In this document: in pieces, positions 1-10,921 of the stretch | Position numbering within the stretch: position 1 is the stretch's first letter | How the letters are laid out: each line of letters opens with the position of its first letter | Assembly (NCBI GenBank): GCA_012862575.1 | Contig: BLSF01000003.1 | Coordinates: 806,001 to 870,000, forward strand | Direction: 5' to 3' | Source of the DNA: Parietichytrium sp. I65-24A | Lineage: Eukaryota > Sar > Bigyra > Thraustochytrida > Thraustochytriidae | Length of the DNA: 64,000 nt | The notes under the pieces: generated by a model | What the model saw: the letters and a program-made list of their open reading frames with translations, nothing else | Database searches by the model: none | What the model was told of the DNA's origin: nothing | Made by a program: the position numbers and the translations under genes

Positions 1-1071
1 GAAGTGGACGGGAAACTCGTTCCGATCGACCCCGAAGAGAGGATTGCAACCTTTCAACTGTCTCCTGATTTTCACCTCCAAGATGAGACTGAGTTGACTG
101 CGGAGCTGCAAGACGACCAGGATCAACACGACCGGCATGAACAAACTCGTATCATATCAATCCGTGGGCCGACAGATAAGAATCGGGTTGCCAACATGCT
201 CTTGCGCTTTGAGGCTGAATCAGACGCCGTAGAGTTCGAAAACGCTGTTGACCGTCAGAAGAATCGTTTGCAGCGAGAGCTTCAGGAGGCTGAGCGCTTT
301 CAGGACGGCACCTTGAATGGGGACAACTCAGTTGTCGCGGAGTTGAAAGACTGGTTCGAGAGAGGCATCATTACCAAAGAAGATTTCGAGATTGCTTTAG
401 CTCAGCAAGTCAGCAATGACACCGAATACCTTGATGCTCTGGTCGGCCGTTACGGGGATGAAGCGTATGCGGATTACAAAGTGCGATGCCCCATGTGTCT
501 CACATATTTGTACAATCTTCCGACCGAGCCTCTCGAACAGTGTCCGGAATGCGAGTGCAAGGATATCGCATCGCCTCAGGATCTTGCTGACGAAGCGCAG
601 ATGGCCCGTATGGCTACTGAACAAAAGCAGGACCAGGGGTTTAAAAATGCCGGAAATCAGCACGAGTTCCCACTATACATCAAGTCGTCCGATGAAGCCG
701 AAAAGATGAGCTTCGACCCGCCAACCATGAAGCGCAAACTCAACGCGGAGCGCACCCACATGACCCACCTCTACACGATGCATTGGTTTTTGAAAAAGCC
801 TGACGATGTGCAGGCGTACTACGTGCTCGAATGCGCCTGGGAGGATCTCCAAGATTTCTTCCAAGAAGAACTTAAACGCGAGATCCCGTCTGAGATTTAC
901 GAGCAACTCCCCCGATTTCCTTTCGATGACGAATCCGCGGTTGACGAAGAGGAGCAAGCCCACTACCGTTTGTCCGCTCTCACTGCCTTCCTGCTCGAGT
1001 TTCTAAAACTATACTTTCCTCTCGGCCTCGACGAATACCCCGCTGTCAGGAAGTTTCTCCAGGCCATGTAG
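1..1071 (+). CDS. PH / zinc-ribbon / PX domain protein, 3' part (5' end outside window)
   Basis: The frame is open from the first base to a TAG, so the start lies upstream of the window. The first ~90 residues end in a helix (RFEAESDAVEFENAV) like the C-terminal helix of a PH-type domain. A helical linker follows (LKDWFERGIITKEDFEIAL), then a four-cysteine zinc ribbon (CPMC..14..CPEC). The last ~100 residues look like a PX lipid-binding fold: a Y-x-E-F-like stretch (YYVLECAWEDLQDFF), a proline-rich LPRFPFD loop and a closing leucine-rich helix. The same order, with a matching ribbon, occurs in the minus-strand gene at 42704-44308, so I call the two distant paralogues. A role in phosphoinositide membrane binding or trafficking is inferred from the domains. 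There are no introns in the visible part. Confidence 0.75.
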   Translation, partial: EVDGKLVPIDPEERIATFQLSPDFHLQDETELTAELQDDQDQHDRHEQTRIISIRGPTDKNRVANMLLRFEAESDAVEFENAVDRQKNRLQRELQEAERFQDGTLNGDNSVVAELKDWFERGIITKEDFEIALAQQVSNDTEYLDALVGRYGDEAYADYKVRCPMCLTYLYNLPTEPLEQCPECECKDIASPQDLADEAQMARMATEQKQDQGFKNAGNQHEFPLYIKSSDEAEKMSFDPPTMKRKLNAERTHMTHLYTMHWFLKKPDDVQAYYVLECAWEDLQDFFQEELKREIPSEIYEQLPRFPFDDESAVDEEEQAHYRLSALTAFLLEFLKLYFPLGLDEYPAVRKFLQAM

Positions 1072-1547
1072 ACCTTGAACAAAACCTCATGTCACTCTAT
1101 GTTCCCTTGTTCAAAATCAATTCAAATCCCTGTTCTGTCTGCTCTCGCCACCGAAATATTGTCACATCCCGCGCACTCCCATGTACTCCCCAAAAAAAGA
1201 AAAAATTACCTTTGGGGAGTCCCAAGTGCACTACATCTCCTTCAACCAACCCACCTATCTAATCAATCTAATCACTCACATCACTCACATCACTCACATC
1301 AATCACATCAATTTTTCAAAAAGTGCCCCACCCAGTACGACTTCCTATCAACGTAGGTAACAGTATACACGAAGGGCAAGTCTCGTCAGAGCAAACTCGA
1401 CAGAAACGTACGTATGTCCGCGCGCACGCTTTGCTCAAAGTACGATAAGTGTGGCTGAGAGGAGACTCAGCGCGGTCGGGCGGACAGTGGACAGCGGACA
1501 GTCCCGCGGCGCGCGGGGTGGTTTTCACGTGGACGGGTGTGGATGGG
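1072..1547. other. Intergenic spacer with CACATCACT repeat
   Basis: No gene is seen here. At about 1271-1310 there is a short run of CACATCACT-like units. The remainder is the presumed 3' region of the PX gene and the promoter and leader of the helicase. No clear TATA box was found. Confidence 0.5.
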
Positions 1548-4500
1548 ATGGAGGAAAAGAATGTGTACAAGATTGCGGGAGTGGACGTGTGGTTCCCGAC
1601 AGGGAAGAGACCGTTCCCGCAGCAGCTGGCGCTGATGGCCAAGGCTGTGACTGCGATGAAAAGGTGCGAGAATGCTCTGATCGAAAGCCCCACTGGGACA
1701 GGTAAAACGCTGGCGCTTTTGAGGTATGTTTGGCAGACTTTGAATTCTTCATCAATTGAATTGAACGTATACATAAATCGGTGTCTTGCTAACGATTTTG
1801 CTCGCGAATTTTTGTCGTGTACAGCTGCGCTCTGTCGTGGCAGCAGTCGAACTATTTGGAGCAAATTGAAAAACGCGCTGAACTAGTCAGACAAGCTTTA
1901 GGCACTGATGAAGATTCAGAGGAGAACGTGATCAAGCCAGATCCCGAAGAGGTGAAGGCAGTTTGCACTTGTGACTCGGAAGCTTCAGAAGGCGCTGGCG
2001 GGAGCAAATATTTTTCGGCAGGCAAGAGTCTAGGCACTCCACCAAAAGGTGCTATCAAGCTAGAAGAAGGCGAATCTGGCAACCCCAAGGTTGGCGGTCC
2101 GGTGACGAAAGATCAGAAGGACTCCAGTTTCCACGATCTATTCGATGGTTTTGGAGGCAAAGATGATGACGAAGATGATGACGATGATGATGAGGACTTT
2201 GAGACCCCAAAGTCGAAACGAAGGAAAAAGATGCAAACATGCCCGGTGCATAGCTTACCCGTTGTAAAGTCCGAGTCCACAAAAGAGAACTCGGAGCCCG
2301 TTGTCCCAAAATTTGTCCCAGCAAAGAAAGTGACGGTCATTTTTGCATCTAGAACCCATTCACAGCTCACACAGGTCGCAAATGAACTAAAGCGTTGCCC
2401 CTCCAAGCTCATTCAGGAGACCAAGATGACCATCCTTGGCTCGAGGTCACAATATTGTGTGAATTCCAAGATCACAAAGGATCCTAAATTAGCTTCCGCA
2501 GCTGCTAGAAACGAGGCATGCCAAGACCTAATTACGACCTACAAAGGGTTTAACAAGACTGGATGCTCGTTTTACAAAGTAGGAAACAATCTAGATATGG
2601 CGATGGGAAATCGGATTTGGGATATGGAAGATCTCGTGGAAGCTGGGAAAAGCGAAGGAGCCTGCCCTTATTTTGCATCGAGAGCTTTGGTGTCTGAACG
2701 GCAAGCAAGCCTCATTCTTTGCCCGTACAATTATTTGATCGATCCTCTTGTCCGGAATGCGATGAGTATAGACACCATGCTGGAGGGAGCGGTAGTTATC
2801 ATTGGTAAGTACGATTGCAACCTGTTTGTCCAACATCGAGTTTTGATATACTCACTAGAATCGCCCCGTTGCTATTCGTGATTCGGAACATCTCAGACGA
2901 AGCGCACAACATAGAAGACGTTGCCCGCCAGGCAGCTTCCTTTGATTCCACAAAGTCCCAAATTGATGAAGCGATTGCGCAACTTGACTTTTTTCTCTCC
3001 GCTACGAGCTACGATCGCAAGCACTTCGTGCTACTCTTGCGCGACATGCTGGAGAAGCTTGGGGACTGGATAGAGGATCTGGCCAGCTCGCAGAAATTCG
3101 ACAAGCAGAAAAAGGCCATTCTCGGAGGGACGGAAGCAGTGGTGTCTTTAAACGAAGTCTGTAATATCAACGAAACCACACTGCCCACATTGCGATCGGC
3201 TTTTGAAACCGCCAAGGCGCCACCAGAAACTCTGAAATACGAGGTTCGCTTTGGGGAGATCGACAGTGATACTGCCGAATTGGGGCCGACTGCGCGGCTA
3301 GTGTTGGAATCCCTCTTCACGACGCTTTCATACTTGTTTTCGGATGGGAAACGCTACGCGAGAGACTTTAAAGTTGTCTTGCAACCAACTTTTCTGCCCA
3401 AACCGGTGAATCGGAGGAGGGTGCCCGACATCACTTTCAGTATCTGGTGTCTTAGCGCTGAAGTGTCGTTCAAGCCTCTCGCCTCTCAATGCCGGTCCAT
3501 CATCCTCACAAGTGGGACTCTGTATCCTCTGACATCGTTTGCTCTTGAGCTTGGGGCACCATTTAAGCACTGCCTGGAGGCTAGCCACGTGATCAACGCC
3601 TCCAGGCAACTTTGGGCTGGGGTGGTGAGGCATGGAAATCATCCGGTGACCCGTAGGCCTGTCCTTCTTGAGTGCACCTACACAAACAAAGGGAACCTTG
3701 AGTACATGGATGCCTTGGGAGCAGTATTGATTGAGTTTCTCGAAAAGGTACCGAACGGAAGCTTGTGCTTCTTCCCTTCCTACTCAACTCTTCGAGACAC
3801 CGTCGCTCGATGGCAGGCAACGCCAATGTGGCCTCAGCTTTTGCGCGCAAAGCCCAGTGTTTTTGTGGAGGGATCGGAAAGCTGCAAAGAGGAGTTTGAT
3901 GCAAACCTGCATGCATTCAAAGAAGCTGTTCACGAGCCCGCGGGGGCGCTCTACATTTGTGTTTGTCGAGGCAAATTATCTGAGGGAATAGATTTTTCTG
4001 ATGAGAGCGCTCGCGCCGTCTTCATTATCGGCATCCCGTTTCCGACGCTGAAGGATCTCAAGGTTGTTCTCAAGAAGGAATACCAAAACCAGATGAGAGC
4101 TCTGGCCTCCCGAGGTCCCGACAAAAGCGATGGGCTACCACTTAGTGGAGCGGATTGGTACTCCCAGCAAGCCTACAGGGCTCTAAATCAGGCGTTGGGG
4201 CGCTGCATTCGCCATAAAAATGACTTTGGCGCGGTGATCTTTTTGGATCATCGCTTTTCACGCGATGATGTGGTTGCCCATCTCTCCAGATGGATGCGAG
4301 ATTGGGTTTCGCAGTTGCCTTCAGCTCAATCGGCGCTAGATTCGATGCAAGCGTTCTTCGAGCACCACGAAGACCATCCGCCCGGGAATTCTCAATCATC
4401 TCAATCTTCGCATGTTACCCAGTCATCTCATGCTTCTCGAGCATCTCATGCCACTCATTCATCACAAAGTCCGGCAGAAAACCAAAGTCTGCTCAGTCCA

Positions 4501-4863
4501 ACACGTCTAATCAGCAGCGGGTATCCAAACCAAGAGACAACTACGGATGAATCGCCGACTCTTGGTGGAGGACATCAGCGCGGTCTGAAGGATGAGGACG
4601 ATGATGACTTTCACTCCACTCAATCAACCCAATCTCAAACACAAGACGCTGGGGACTCTACCCAACCTGACATTCGTGCAAGTGATCAACCGAACGGTTC
4701 TGTGTCAGAAAGTAACTCGGGCCAAGTGGTTCAAGCCGACAGCCAACATGTAGACGAATTGTATAAAATTGTAGCGGAGTCCTTGCAATCCAGGACACCT
4801 GAAGAGAGCAGAACTGTTGTTCAGAGTCTCATTGAAAAATTGAAGGCGACCTTCGGAGTGTAA
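1548..4863 (+). CDS. BRIP1: FANCJ/BRIP1-type Fe-S DNA helicase (XPD family)
   Basis: Three exons, 1548-1723, 1825-2804 and 2897-4863, join in frame to give 1040 residues. Introns are 1724-1824 and 2805-2896; the second splits the Asp codon of the DEAH box. Visible motifs are the N-terminal FP..KRPFPQQ Q-like motif, Walker A ESPTGTGKT (~residue 45), SRTHSQL (Ia), four Fe-S cysteines (QYC, ACQ, GCSFY, CPYFASR), DEAHNIED (~386), SEGIDFSDESARAVFIIG (V) and QALGRCIRHKNDFGA (VI). The tail carries a low-complexity Ser/His/Gln stretch. Motifs and spacing resemble FANCJ more than DDX11, RTEL1 or XPD. Known role of the family: 5'-3' helicase in interstrand cross-link repair and G-quadruplex removal. 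All core motifs look intact, so the gene is probably functional. Confidence 0.93.
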
Positions 4864-7306
4864 AGCGGAGTTTGAAGTGTCGATTCCCTGGTCCAGGGGC
4901 AGGAAGATAGATGTAAGTGCGCTGCGTACTCGACTTCGTCAACGGGAATACTCCCAGCCGTCAATTTGTCGGTTCTACCTGTGTGGCAGCGTTCAAGTTA
5001 CTGCAGTGAGCCTCAGTTGACAAAATAGGCGTTTGGTATCACGAACAATCTTTGACGGAACGTTGATCTATGTTTTAAGTCGGCTCGCCGTTGTTACCAT
5101 AATGTTGTATCAGCGAAGCGACTCGAGAATCCTTCGGTCGATGAATACGTTGGCACAAAATTTAATGACAAAAACGGAATGTGTGTGTTCCCTCGTCTAA
5201 ATTTATAACCATTTGGTCTATGAGATTTGGCTTGCAACGTGACAACAACTCAAGAAGCGCACAAGCCTCAATGTCTCGATAGCCACTTCCAGTCCACTTT
5301 ACATCCGTTTAAATGGCCCGGTGCAGGATGCACGTCCGAGTCTCCAGTACTGATAGGCGACAAACCTACTAAAGGCCGAGTCAAGGGAAGCAGCAGAACT
5401 CTCAGGCTCGGGAACGGCCATCCTGAACTGGATTTTGAATTCAGAAAAAAGGCACCATATCTCCGCGAAATGACGTACTCTTCCTTTGGCAAATTGACGA
5501 AATTAGCAGCTTCATCCACAACAAGGGGCAAGTTGGAAACGGTCTCTGTCGGAGAAGAGCTCATTGAATTGAACGGTATTGAAAGCCGTTCAGTGCTTAG
5601 GCTGGATATATTGAGGGATGGGCAGCATTTCGCCCACCTCTTCCAATCTTTCTTGGGCGGGAGACAACTGTTTCTTTTCAACGTCTTCATTTCTGGTCTC
5701 GCTTGTCATTTGAAATGCTTCGGAAAGCGTTGCAAATCTTCGCAACCGTGCGAGCGTGGACACCGTTCACATTTTTTTTTTTGCTCGCTGATTGTGACTT
5801 CACGTTCAAAGTCAATTATTAAGACAACGGAAAGGGAGCATCGGTTTGGGCAAATGTAGCTGTTGCCGCATCGTCCACGCTTGTCATGGCCGAACGTGAG
5901 CCAGGGTAATGCGCGTATCGACAAACTTTGAAGCACCTATTTTTTTCGATCATCTCGTCTCACGGAGCTAAATATTCAAAGATTGTACCATGACAAGTCT
6001 CTTCAGGGTCCAACTTCAGCTCGTGTATTCTAAACGGCCATCCAACGTGAACATTTTATCCTCTTGAGAACCAAGGAAATATCTCTCTTCCTTAATTTTG
6101 AACTCCATGGCACTTCCCAACTTTCACACTTATTTCCCGTATTTGTATCATAGACGTCTCCTCCCGATGTCCAAATTTTTGACCGGTGACGGACACTATG
6201 ACTTCTATCCAAAGTGCTATAAAGTCATGTAGCGTCTCACGTTCCAGGTGAGAGGCTGAGAAGATCCGGAGACCGAGATGATTGTATAGAATGAAAGCGA
6301 AAAAAAGGGGAGAAAGAAGGTTGAAAGTGAAAAGCACTGTCCGGGAAAAGGTCCCCGATGCGATGAGATGGAAATTTTGAGAGCAAGTGACACTTCTTCC
6401 CCAGACAACAACGCCCTCGCAAATTTTGTGCGTCGGAATGCTTAGAGAAGCGTTACCACCGCTCTCTACCAGTAGTATTGCGAACACAGTCACGGCAACG
6501 ACAACATTGGCTCGATCAGTACCATGTGCGTTGGAAGACATGGTTAGCCGCTGTCTCCTTTAAGGTTGAGCCAAAGCACACTATCGCTGCGCAACAAAAG
6601 ATGAGCAGAGGAGATACGAAAGTGGCGTTGGCTATGGGCGAATCGAGGCTTACTCTCACAACTTTCACACTTTTGCTATCCTGCACAGCGCTACTAATTT
6701 GGCGTATTTAACACAGAATTGATTAATTGTAGTCGTTTGAAGCCTCGACGAAGGATTAGAATTAGCCAGATGTGAGAGCAAAGAATGAAAGGGCTGAGAG
6801 AAACAAAAGCCTGTTTTACAGGAAACGCCTATACATAGCTGGGTCGCCTGCGAAAGGGCGCCCCGATTACCGCAATACATTGGCCAAAACCTTTCAAACG
6901 GCAATGTTGCGTTGAATGAGAGTTAAATAAAATAAGAAAAGAGAGAAATCAGATAAAAGGAGACAGGAGAAGGCCAACCGTAGTGTCAATCCGATAAGTC
7001 GGAGTTAAAGATTTATCCACCATTCTTTGAGCCAGCCAGCCGGTCAGCCACCTGGGACTAAAATTACCACTCTCTACCAGCGCCGCAACATTGTCTACCT
7101 CTTCTCCATTACGGGGAACGTGAAACCTTCTTTTGGCTGACCAACAGCTAAAAACGCACACAATAAAGCGGGCGAGATCAACACCGGCGGGATCCGACAA
7201 TCACCCAAAGTCAAAAGCAATTCCCAAACTCGCAAACCAGCTTTCAACAAGCTCGACCAGCAGCAAAGATTGTTACGCACACCTTGCAGATTGAAAAGGC
7301 AGAGAA
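4864..7306. other. Long spacer between helicase and MYB gene, with coding debris
   Basis: There is no intact, recognisable gene. The right part (about 6550-7306) is the presumed promoter and leader of the MYB gene. Several short minus-strand stretches look protein-like and are listed separately at 5577-6542. Confidence 0.5.
5577..6542 (-). pseudogene. Possible fragmented minus-strand gene, unidentified
   Basis: Reading the minus strand from 6542, an ATG opens a 149-codon frame. It starts MSSNAHG and has a hydrophobic stretch (VVVAVTVFAILLV), like a signal peptide or membrane anchor. Further on, protein-like but mutually out-of-frame pieces follow: KIWTSGGDVYDTNTG, MEFKIKEERYFLGSQEDK, ELKLDPEETCHGTIFEYLAP and a C-terminal-looking piece with SPAQERLEEVGEMLPIPQY before a TGA near 5597. 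They could be exons of an unusually intron-rich gene or remains of a frameshifted one. I could not find convincing splice pairs. I do not recognise the product. An overlapping plus-strand frame (5227-5859) argues against over-reading this. Confidence 0.25.
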
Positions 7307-8284
7307 ATGGCTGATATGATCGAGAGACCAATGACCCCAACTGGGAGCCGCGTCGCGTGGTCTCCAGAGGAGGATGCAATTCTCCTCAGGGCAGTGAAGG
7401 AGTACAACGGCAAGAACTGGAAGGCAGTCGCCGCAAAGCTTCCTAACCGTACTCGCGCTCAGTGTGCGCATCGCTTCCAGAAGGTGCTCAACCCAAGCAT
7501 CAAAAAGGGCACCTGGACCATGGAAGAGGACGAACAGCTCCTCGTCGCAGTTGAGAAGCACGGTGCAGGAAAGTGGTCTCGTATCGCAGAGGCTGTTCCA
7601 GGAAGAAATGGCAAGCAGTGCCGCGAGCGTTGGCAAAATCACCTCCGCGGCGATGTCAAGAAAGAGCCATGGAGTAAGGAAGAGGACGAACTCATTGTCA
7701 GACTCCGCAACGAACTGGGCAACAGATGGGCACAGATTGCTCGCCACCTGCCAGGTCGTTCTGAGAACTCCGTGAAGAACCGCTGGAACGCCAAGCTCTC
7801 TCTGGAGAACAAAACAGCGTCTGCTCCAGGCACTCCATCTTCCATGGCTCCGCTCTCCCGCCATTCCAGCTTCACTTCTGCAATTCCACTTCTAAGCCTT
7901 CCAAATGCCCTGTCAAATACCAAGAAGCGCAGCGCCAGCCTCTTGTCCATCCTGTCAGAGGTGTCCGCAGATACGCTGCAGACCTCTGCGCCTTCGACCC
8001 CATCTTCGCAGCAACAGGCAAAGCGCGCCTGCAGTGGCTTGAGCCTCTTCAGCATGCCGCCAGCTGATCCACAGTCATCCTCCAGGCTCCTTCAAGAAAA
8101 GCTCGAGGCACTCGCCAGCGCCTCCAACTTTTCTATGGGCCAGTTCAAGAAGACCGAAAACGCACCATCGGCGACTTCTGGCTTGCAGACTAGCATGACC
8201 CTTCCTCAACCGATGGCCAATCTCGAATGGCTCGCATCTCTGGCTGCTGCGCATGCTCTCAACGGCATCACCAAGTTCAACTGA
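7307..8284 (+). CDS. Three-repeat MYB transcription factor (R1R2R3)
   Basis: A single exon of 325 residues. Three successive MYB/SANT repeats fill residues ~15-170. Each has the spaced tryptophans: R1 WSPEEDAILLRAV..W, R2 WTMEEDEQLLVAV..W..W and R3 WSKEEDELIVRL..W..W. R2 contains the KQCRERWQNHL recognition helix and R3 SENSVKNRWN, both typical of c-Myb and plant MYB3R proteins that bind AACNG-type sites. The Ser/Ala/Pro-rich C-terminal half has no recognised domain. In plants and animals 3R-MYBs control G2/M and proliferation genes; a similar nuclear role here is inference. The ATG follows a long leader. Third positions are C/G-rich, in contrast to the flanks. Confidence 0.93.
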   Translation: MADMIERPMTPTGSRVAWSPEEDAILLRAVKEYNGKNWKAVAAKLPNRTRAQCAHRFQKVLNPSIKKGTWTMEEDEQLLVAVEKHGAGKWSRIAEAVPGRNGKQCRERWQNHLRGDVKKEPWSKEEDELIVRLRNELGNRWAQIARHLPGRSENSVKNRWNAKLSLENKTASAPGTPSSMAPLSRHSSFTSAIPLLSLPNALSNTKKRSASLLSILSEVSADTLQTSAPSTPSSQQQAKRACSGLSLFSMPPADPQSSSRLLQEKLEALASASNFSMGQFKKTENAPSATSGLQTSMTLPQPMANLEWLASLAAAHALNGITKFN

Positions 8285-8695
8285 ACAAGTTCCAACATCG
8301 CTGGCTCTTGATGCGGCGATGGATGGAATTGGAAACCTTTACACGCCGTACAACTTGATGGCATGATACTTGCGCGGTGTCTTGCAAACCCTTGAACTGA
8401 CTGGTCCAGCAGCTGTTGTTGTTGATGTTGATGTTTACTTCTCGCTGGACCACATCACAATTTTACCTAAAACTAATTGCTGGCGGACTTCACCGCTAAA
8501 AACCCAATGTCAAAGCCAATGTTATCGCTAGTCACTCCTTCTTACAATCGCAGATACCTCTTGTCTCCAACAACCCGAGCTTCAACCATGATATTCTACC
8601 GCATCCACATCCTGAAGATCACACGTGACAGCGGTTCAGCCAAGCGGCGCTGGTCCTTCTTTTGAACCCGGTCATTTCCACATAGTAGTCCAACG

Positions 8696-8747
8696 CAACC
8701 TCAGCCAGCTCCGCGCCGGGGCAACCTCAGCCAGCTCCGCGCCGGGG
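8696..8747. repeat. 26-bp direct tandem duplication
   Basis: Two identical adjacent copies of a 26-bp GC-rich unit containing CAGCCAGCTCCGCGCC lie in the spacer downstream of the MYB gene. The match is exact, so the duplication is recent or maintained. Confidence 0.9.
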
Positions 8748-9337
8748 CACAACGTTCATACCCACCTCCGCTTCCCATAGAGCAAGGCATCAAATCACTC
8801 GCTGCAGCCGACCCAGACTCGCACACCGCCCTTCCTCCTTCCGCAAACAGAGGACAGAGAACAGCGAACAGAGAACAGAGTCCCGTCACCTTGCCCAGTC
8901 CAAAGCCTTCGCGGGCGCCAGCTTCATCACTCCAACACTTGATCGCTCCATGTGCTCTGCCTCGATCGCCCCGTGCAACAACATTCCCAATTCCCGTCAC
9001 ACTCGTCACCCGATATGCGCCATATGCGCGATGTGCGCCGTGTGCGTCCACCGTGTTTGCCGAGCGGCAGCAAGCAACGTCCGGCGACGCACTGCTCTTA
9101 CAGACAGCTCTCAGACTGGGCTCGCCTCCAATTACTCCAACTTCTCCAACTCACCTTCTCGCTATTTCTCGCTATTTCTCGCTCGTCTCGCTCTCCCTCC
9201 CAGTCCTATGCGGACCCTTACCTCGCTCGCTAGCCCTCTGCCCGTAGCGCAGTAGCATGCAGTAGCACTTGCAACGTTTTTAGTCGGACGACTGCCCTTC
9301 CGGGGGCTACGTGGTGGCATAGTAGACCTTATGGTGA

Positions 9338-9420
9338 ATATCGACTGCAGTAAGAGTCGTTAGTCCCGCGCGCGGGATAAAACCCTATCGGGGTATAGGG
9401 ATTGTCGCTAAGAGCCGGAG
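9338..9420. other. Cluster of three hairpins, possible structured RNA or processing site
   Basis: Three simple hairpins follow one another: CGACT..AGTCG, the perfect palindrome CCCGCGCGCGGG, and CCCTAT..ATAGGG. Between the second and third is ATAAAA, which would satisfy an H-box (ANANNA). The block is GC-rich inside an AT-rich spacer. This could be an H/ACA-like RNA or just a palindromic spacer. I see no recognisable snRNA, tRNA or SRP sequence, so the type is left open. Confidence 0.25.
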
Positions 9421-10669
9421 GAACGAACGGCAATTCGCTGGGACGGGGGCCAAACGAGTCATCGCGAGTCCAAGGAAAGAAAATGTAATAATTAATTTAT
9501 TTTGAGACAAATGTTTATTCTTTTATCTAAAGAGAATAGTGTCTGAATTTTTGTTCTGCATTACTGCTTCGTTCAAATGAAGTTAGTTGGACTTGATTGA
9601 AGAAGTAACTACAATTCGCATTCACAGCTTATATTTTAGTTTCACATTTATGAAATCAAGCTTCAAAGCGAGCATCGCCAGCTGAGCGGGCATCGTTCAC
9701 GGATGGGCGCGAATCGTTTATATGTGCGAGTTGAGAGTGGTTTTTAAAATAACCTGAATTCTCAATTTTGAATTCTGTAGTTAAACCTGTTGTTGCATGC
9801 AGGCTCTTTCAGGCACAGGACGTGGAGCTAACGCACTGCTGAGGCAGAAAGAGCGCGTCTCCAGAGGTGCACGGTTCTCGACAGAGCCGCATGTGTGCGT
9901 CGTGCGTCTGCAGATTGGCAGACAGACGGGAACACGACGTCCGTCGCAAGTGGGCCTAGATGGGATCTTGAGACCACTTGTTTGGGCGGCGGCTGAGTTG
10001 GATGTTGATTGGACAGTCGATTCGAATGATCTCCGGCTCGCGTCAGCTGAGAAAGCGGGACCATGGTTTCGGAATCCGTTCGCACGAGTCAGAACTTCGA
10101 ACTCGGGAAGTCAGAATTATGAATTGAAGGTTGAGAGTTCAGAAGAAGCACCGTGACCTTCGTGTCATTCAATGCTGTGAGAACAGTTTACAGCAAAATA
10201 AATAAAAACTAACTCGAAACTTTGTTCTGAATTCTGAACTCTGAATTCTGTTCGTGAAAACTGGGCGGTCACATTTCTTTCTTCACGCCAACATTCTTGC
10301 CATGACAACTTTCAAAATTTAAATTTGACCTAAGACACCCACAGTCTCGTTACCAACTCGCTAGTAACGAATAGTGCTGAGACTTCCAGAAGAACCACAG
10401 TCCTATACAAAGCGCTAATACATAGGCTTCTCATAATGACTCCTATCCACGACGAGCGTGTTATATAACTTCGCGGACAGCGACAACACTACCACTCTCT
10501 GCTAAGGGGGGGATACAAGTCGTCCCACCTGTCGTACTCATTTTGTCTAACGCCTCCTAAGCCTCCCCAGCCCAAAAGCGTTCCCCACACCCCACCACTC
10601 CCATCACCCATCACATGCCAGCCTACGCTATACACTGCGTAGACATGGTTAGCGGCGGAGGACCAAGAG

Positions 10670-10678
10670 TATATATAT
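10670..10678 (+). promoter_or_regulatory. TATA-like element upstream of the TPR/J-domain gene
   Basis: A TATATATAT run lies 252 bp before the ATG at 10922 and upstream of a purine-rich leader. Position and sequence fit a core promoter TATA box; no start-site data are available. Confidence 0.35.
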
Positions 10679-10892
10679 CCTATCCACACAGCTCGCGGCG
10701 TACGCGCGGTGTCCTCGCGTACTAGTAGCGTTCATAGCCACGGTCGTAGAAGTGAAGAGCCCCAGGCGTCCGAGCGGTCTGAGTCTGGAGAGAACAGAGT
10801 GAAGAGGAAGGAGATAGTCCGATAGTTCGATAGAGCAAGAGAGCAAGAGAGCAAGAGAAAGAGACGAAGAGAGAACGGAGAACAGAGAAAGA

Positions 10893-10914
10893 AGAAAGAA
10901 AGAAAGAAAGAAAG
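10893..10914. repeat. AAAG microsatellite in the leader
   Basis: A run of AAAG units ends a few bases before the ATG of the TPR/J-domain gene, after CAAGAGAG units (about 10830-10860). It probably lies in the 5' untranslated region. Confidence 0.8.
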
Positions 10915-10921
10915 CATCGAG

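Larger units (their letters stand above)
8285..10921. other. 2.6 kb non-coding spacer
   Basis: No supported gene. It holds a 26-bp tandem duplication (8696-8747), a GC-rich hairpin cluster (about 9338-9420), AT-rich flanks to that cluster, scattered GAATTCTGAA-type motifs (about 9755-9780 and 10225-10255) and the promoter of the TPR/J-domain gene, including the TATA-like run at 10670-10678. Open frames across 8701-9255 and 9797-10156 lack coding character. Confidence 0.55.

Noticed and set aside
1316-1864. Minus-strand 182-codon frame across the first helicase exon
   Set aside because: A shadow of the helicase coding strand; no ATG-led protein-like sequence and no motifs.
9797-10156. Plus-strand 119-codon frame
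   Set aside because: No homology pattern, an equally long antisense frame and an isolated position in a spacer.
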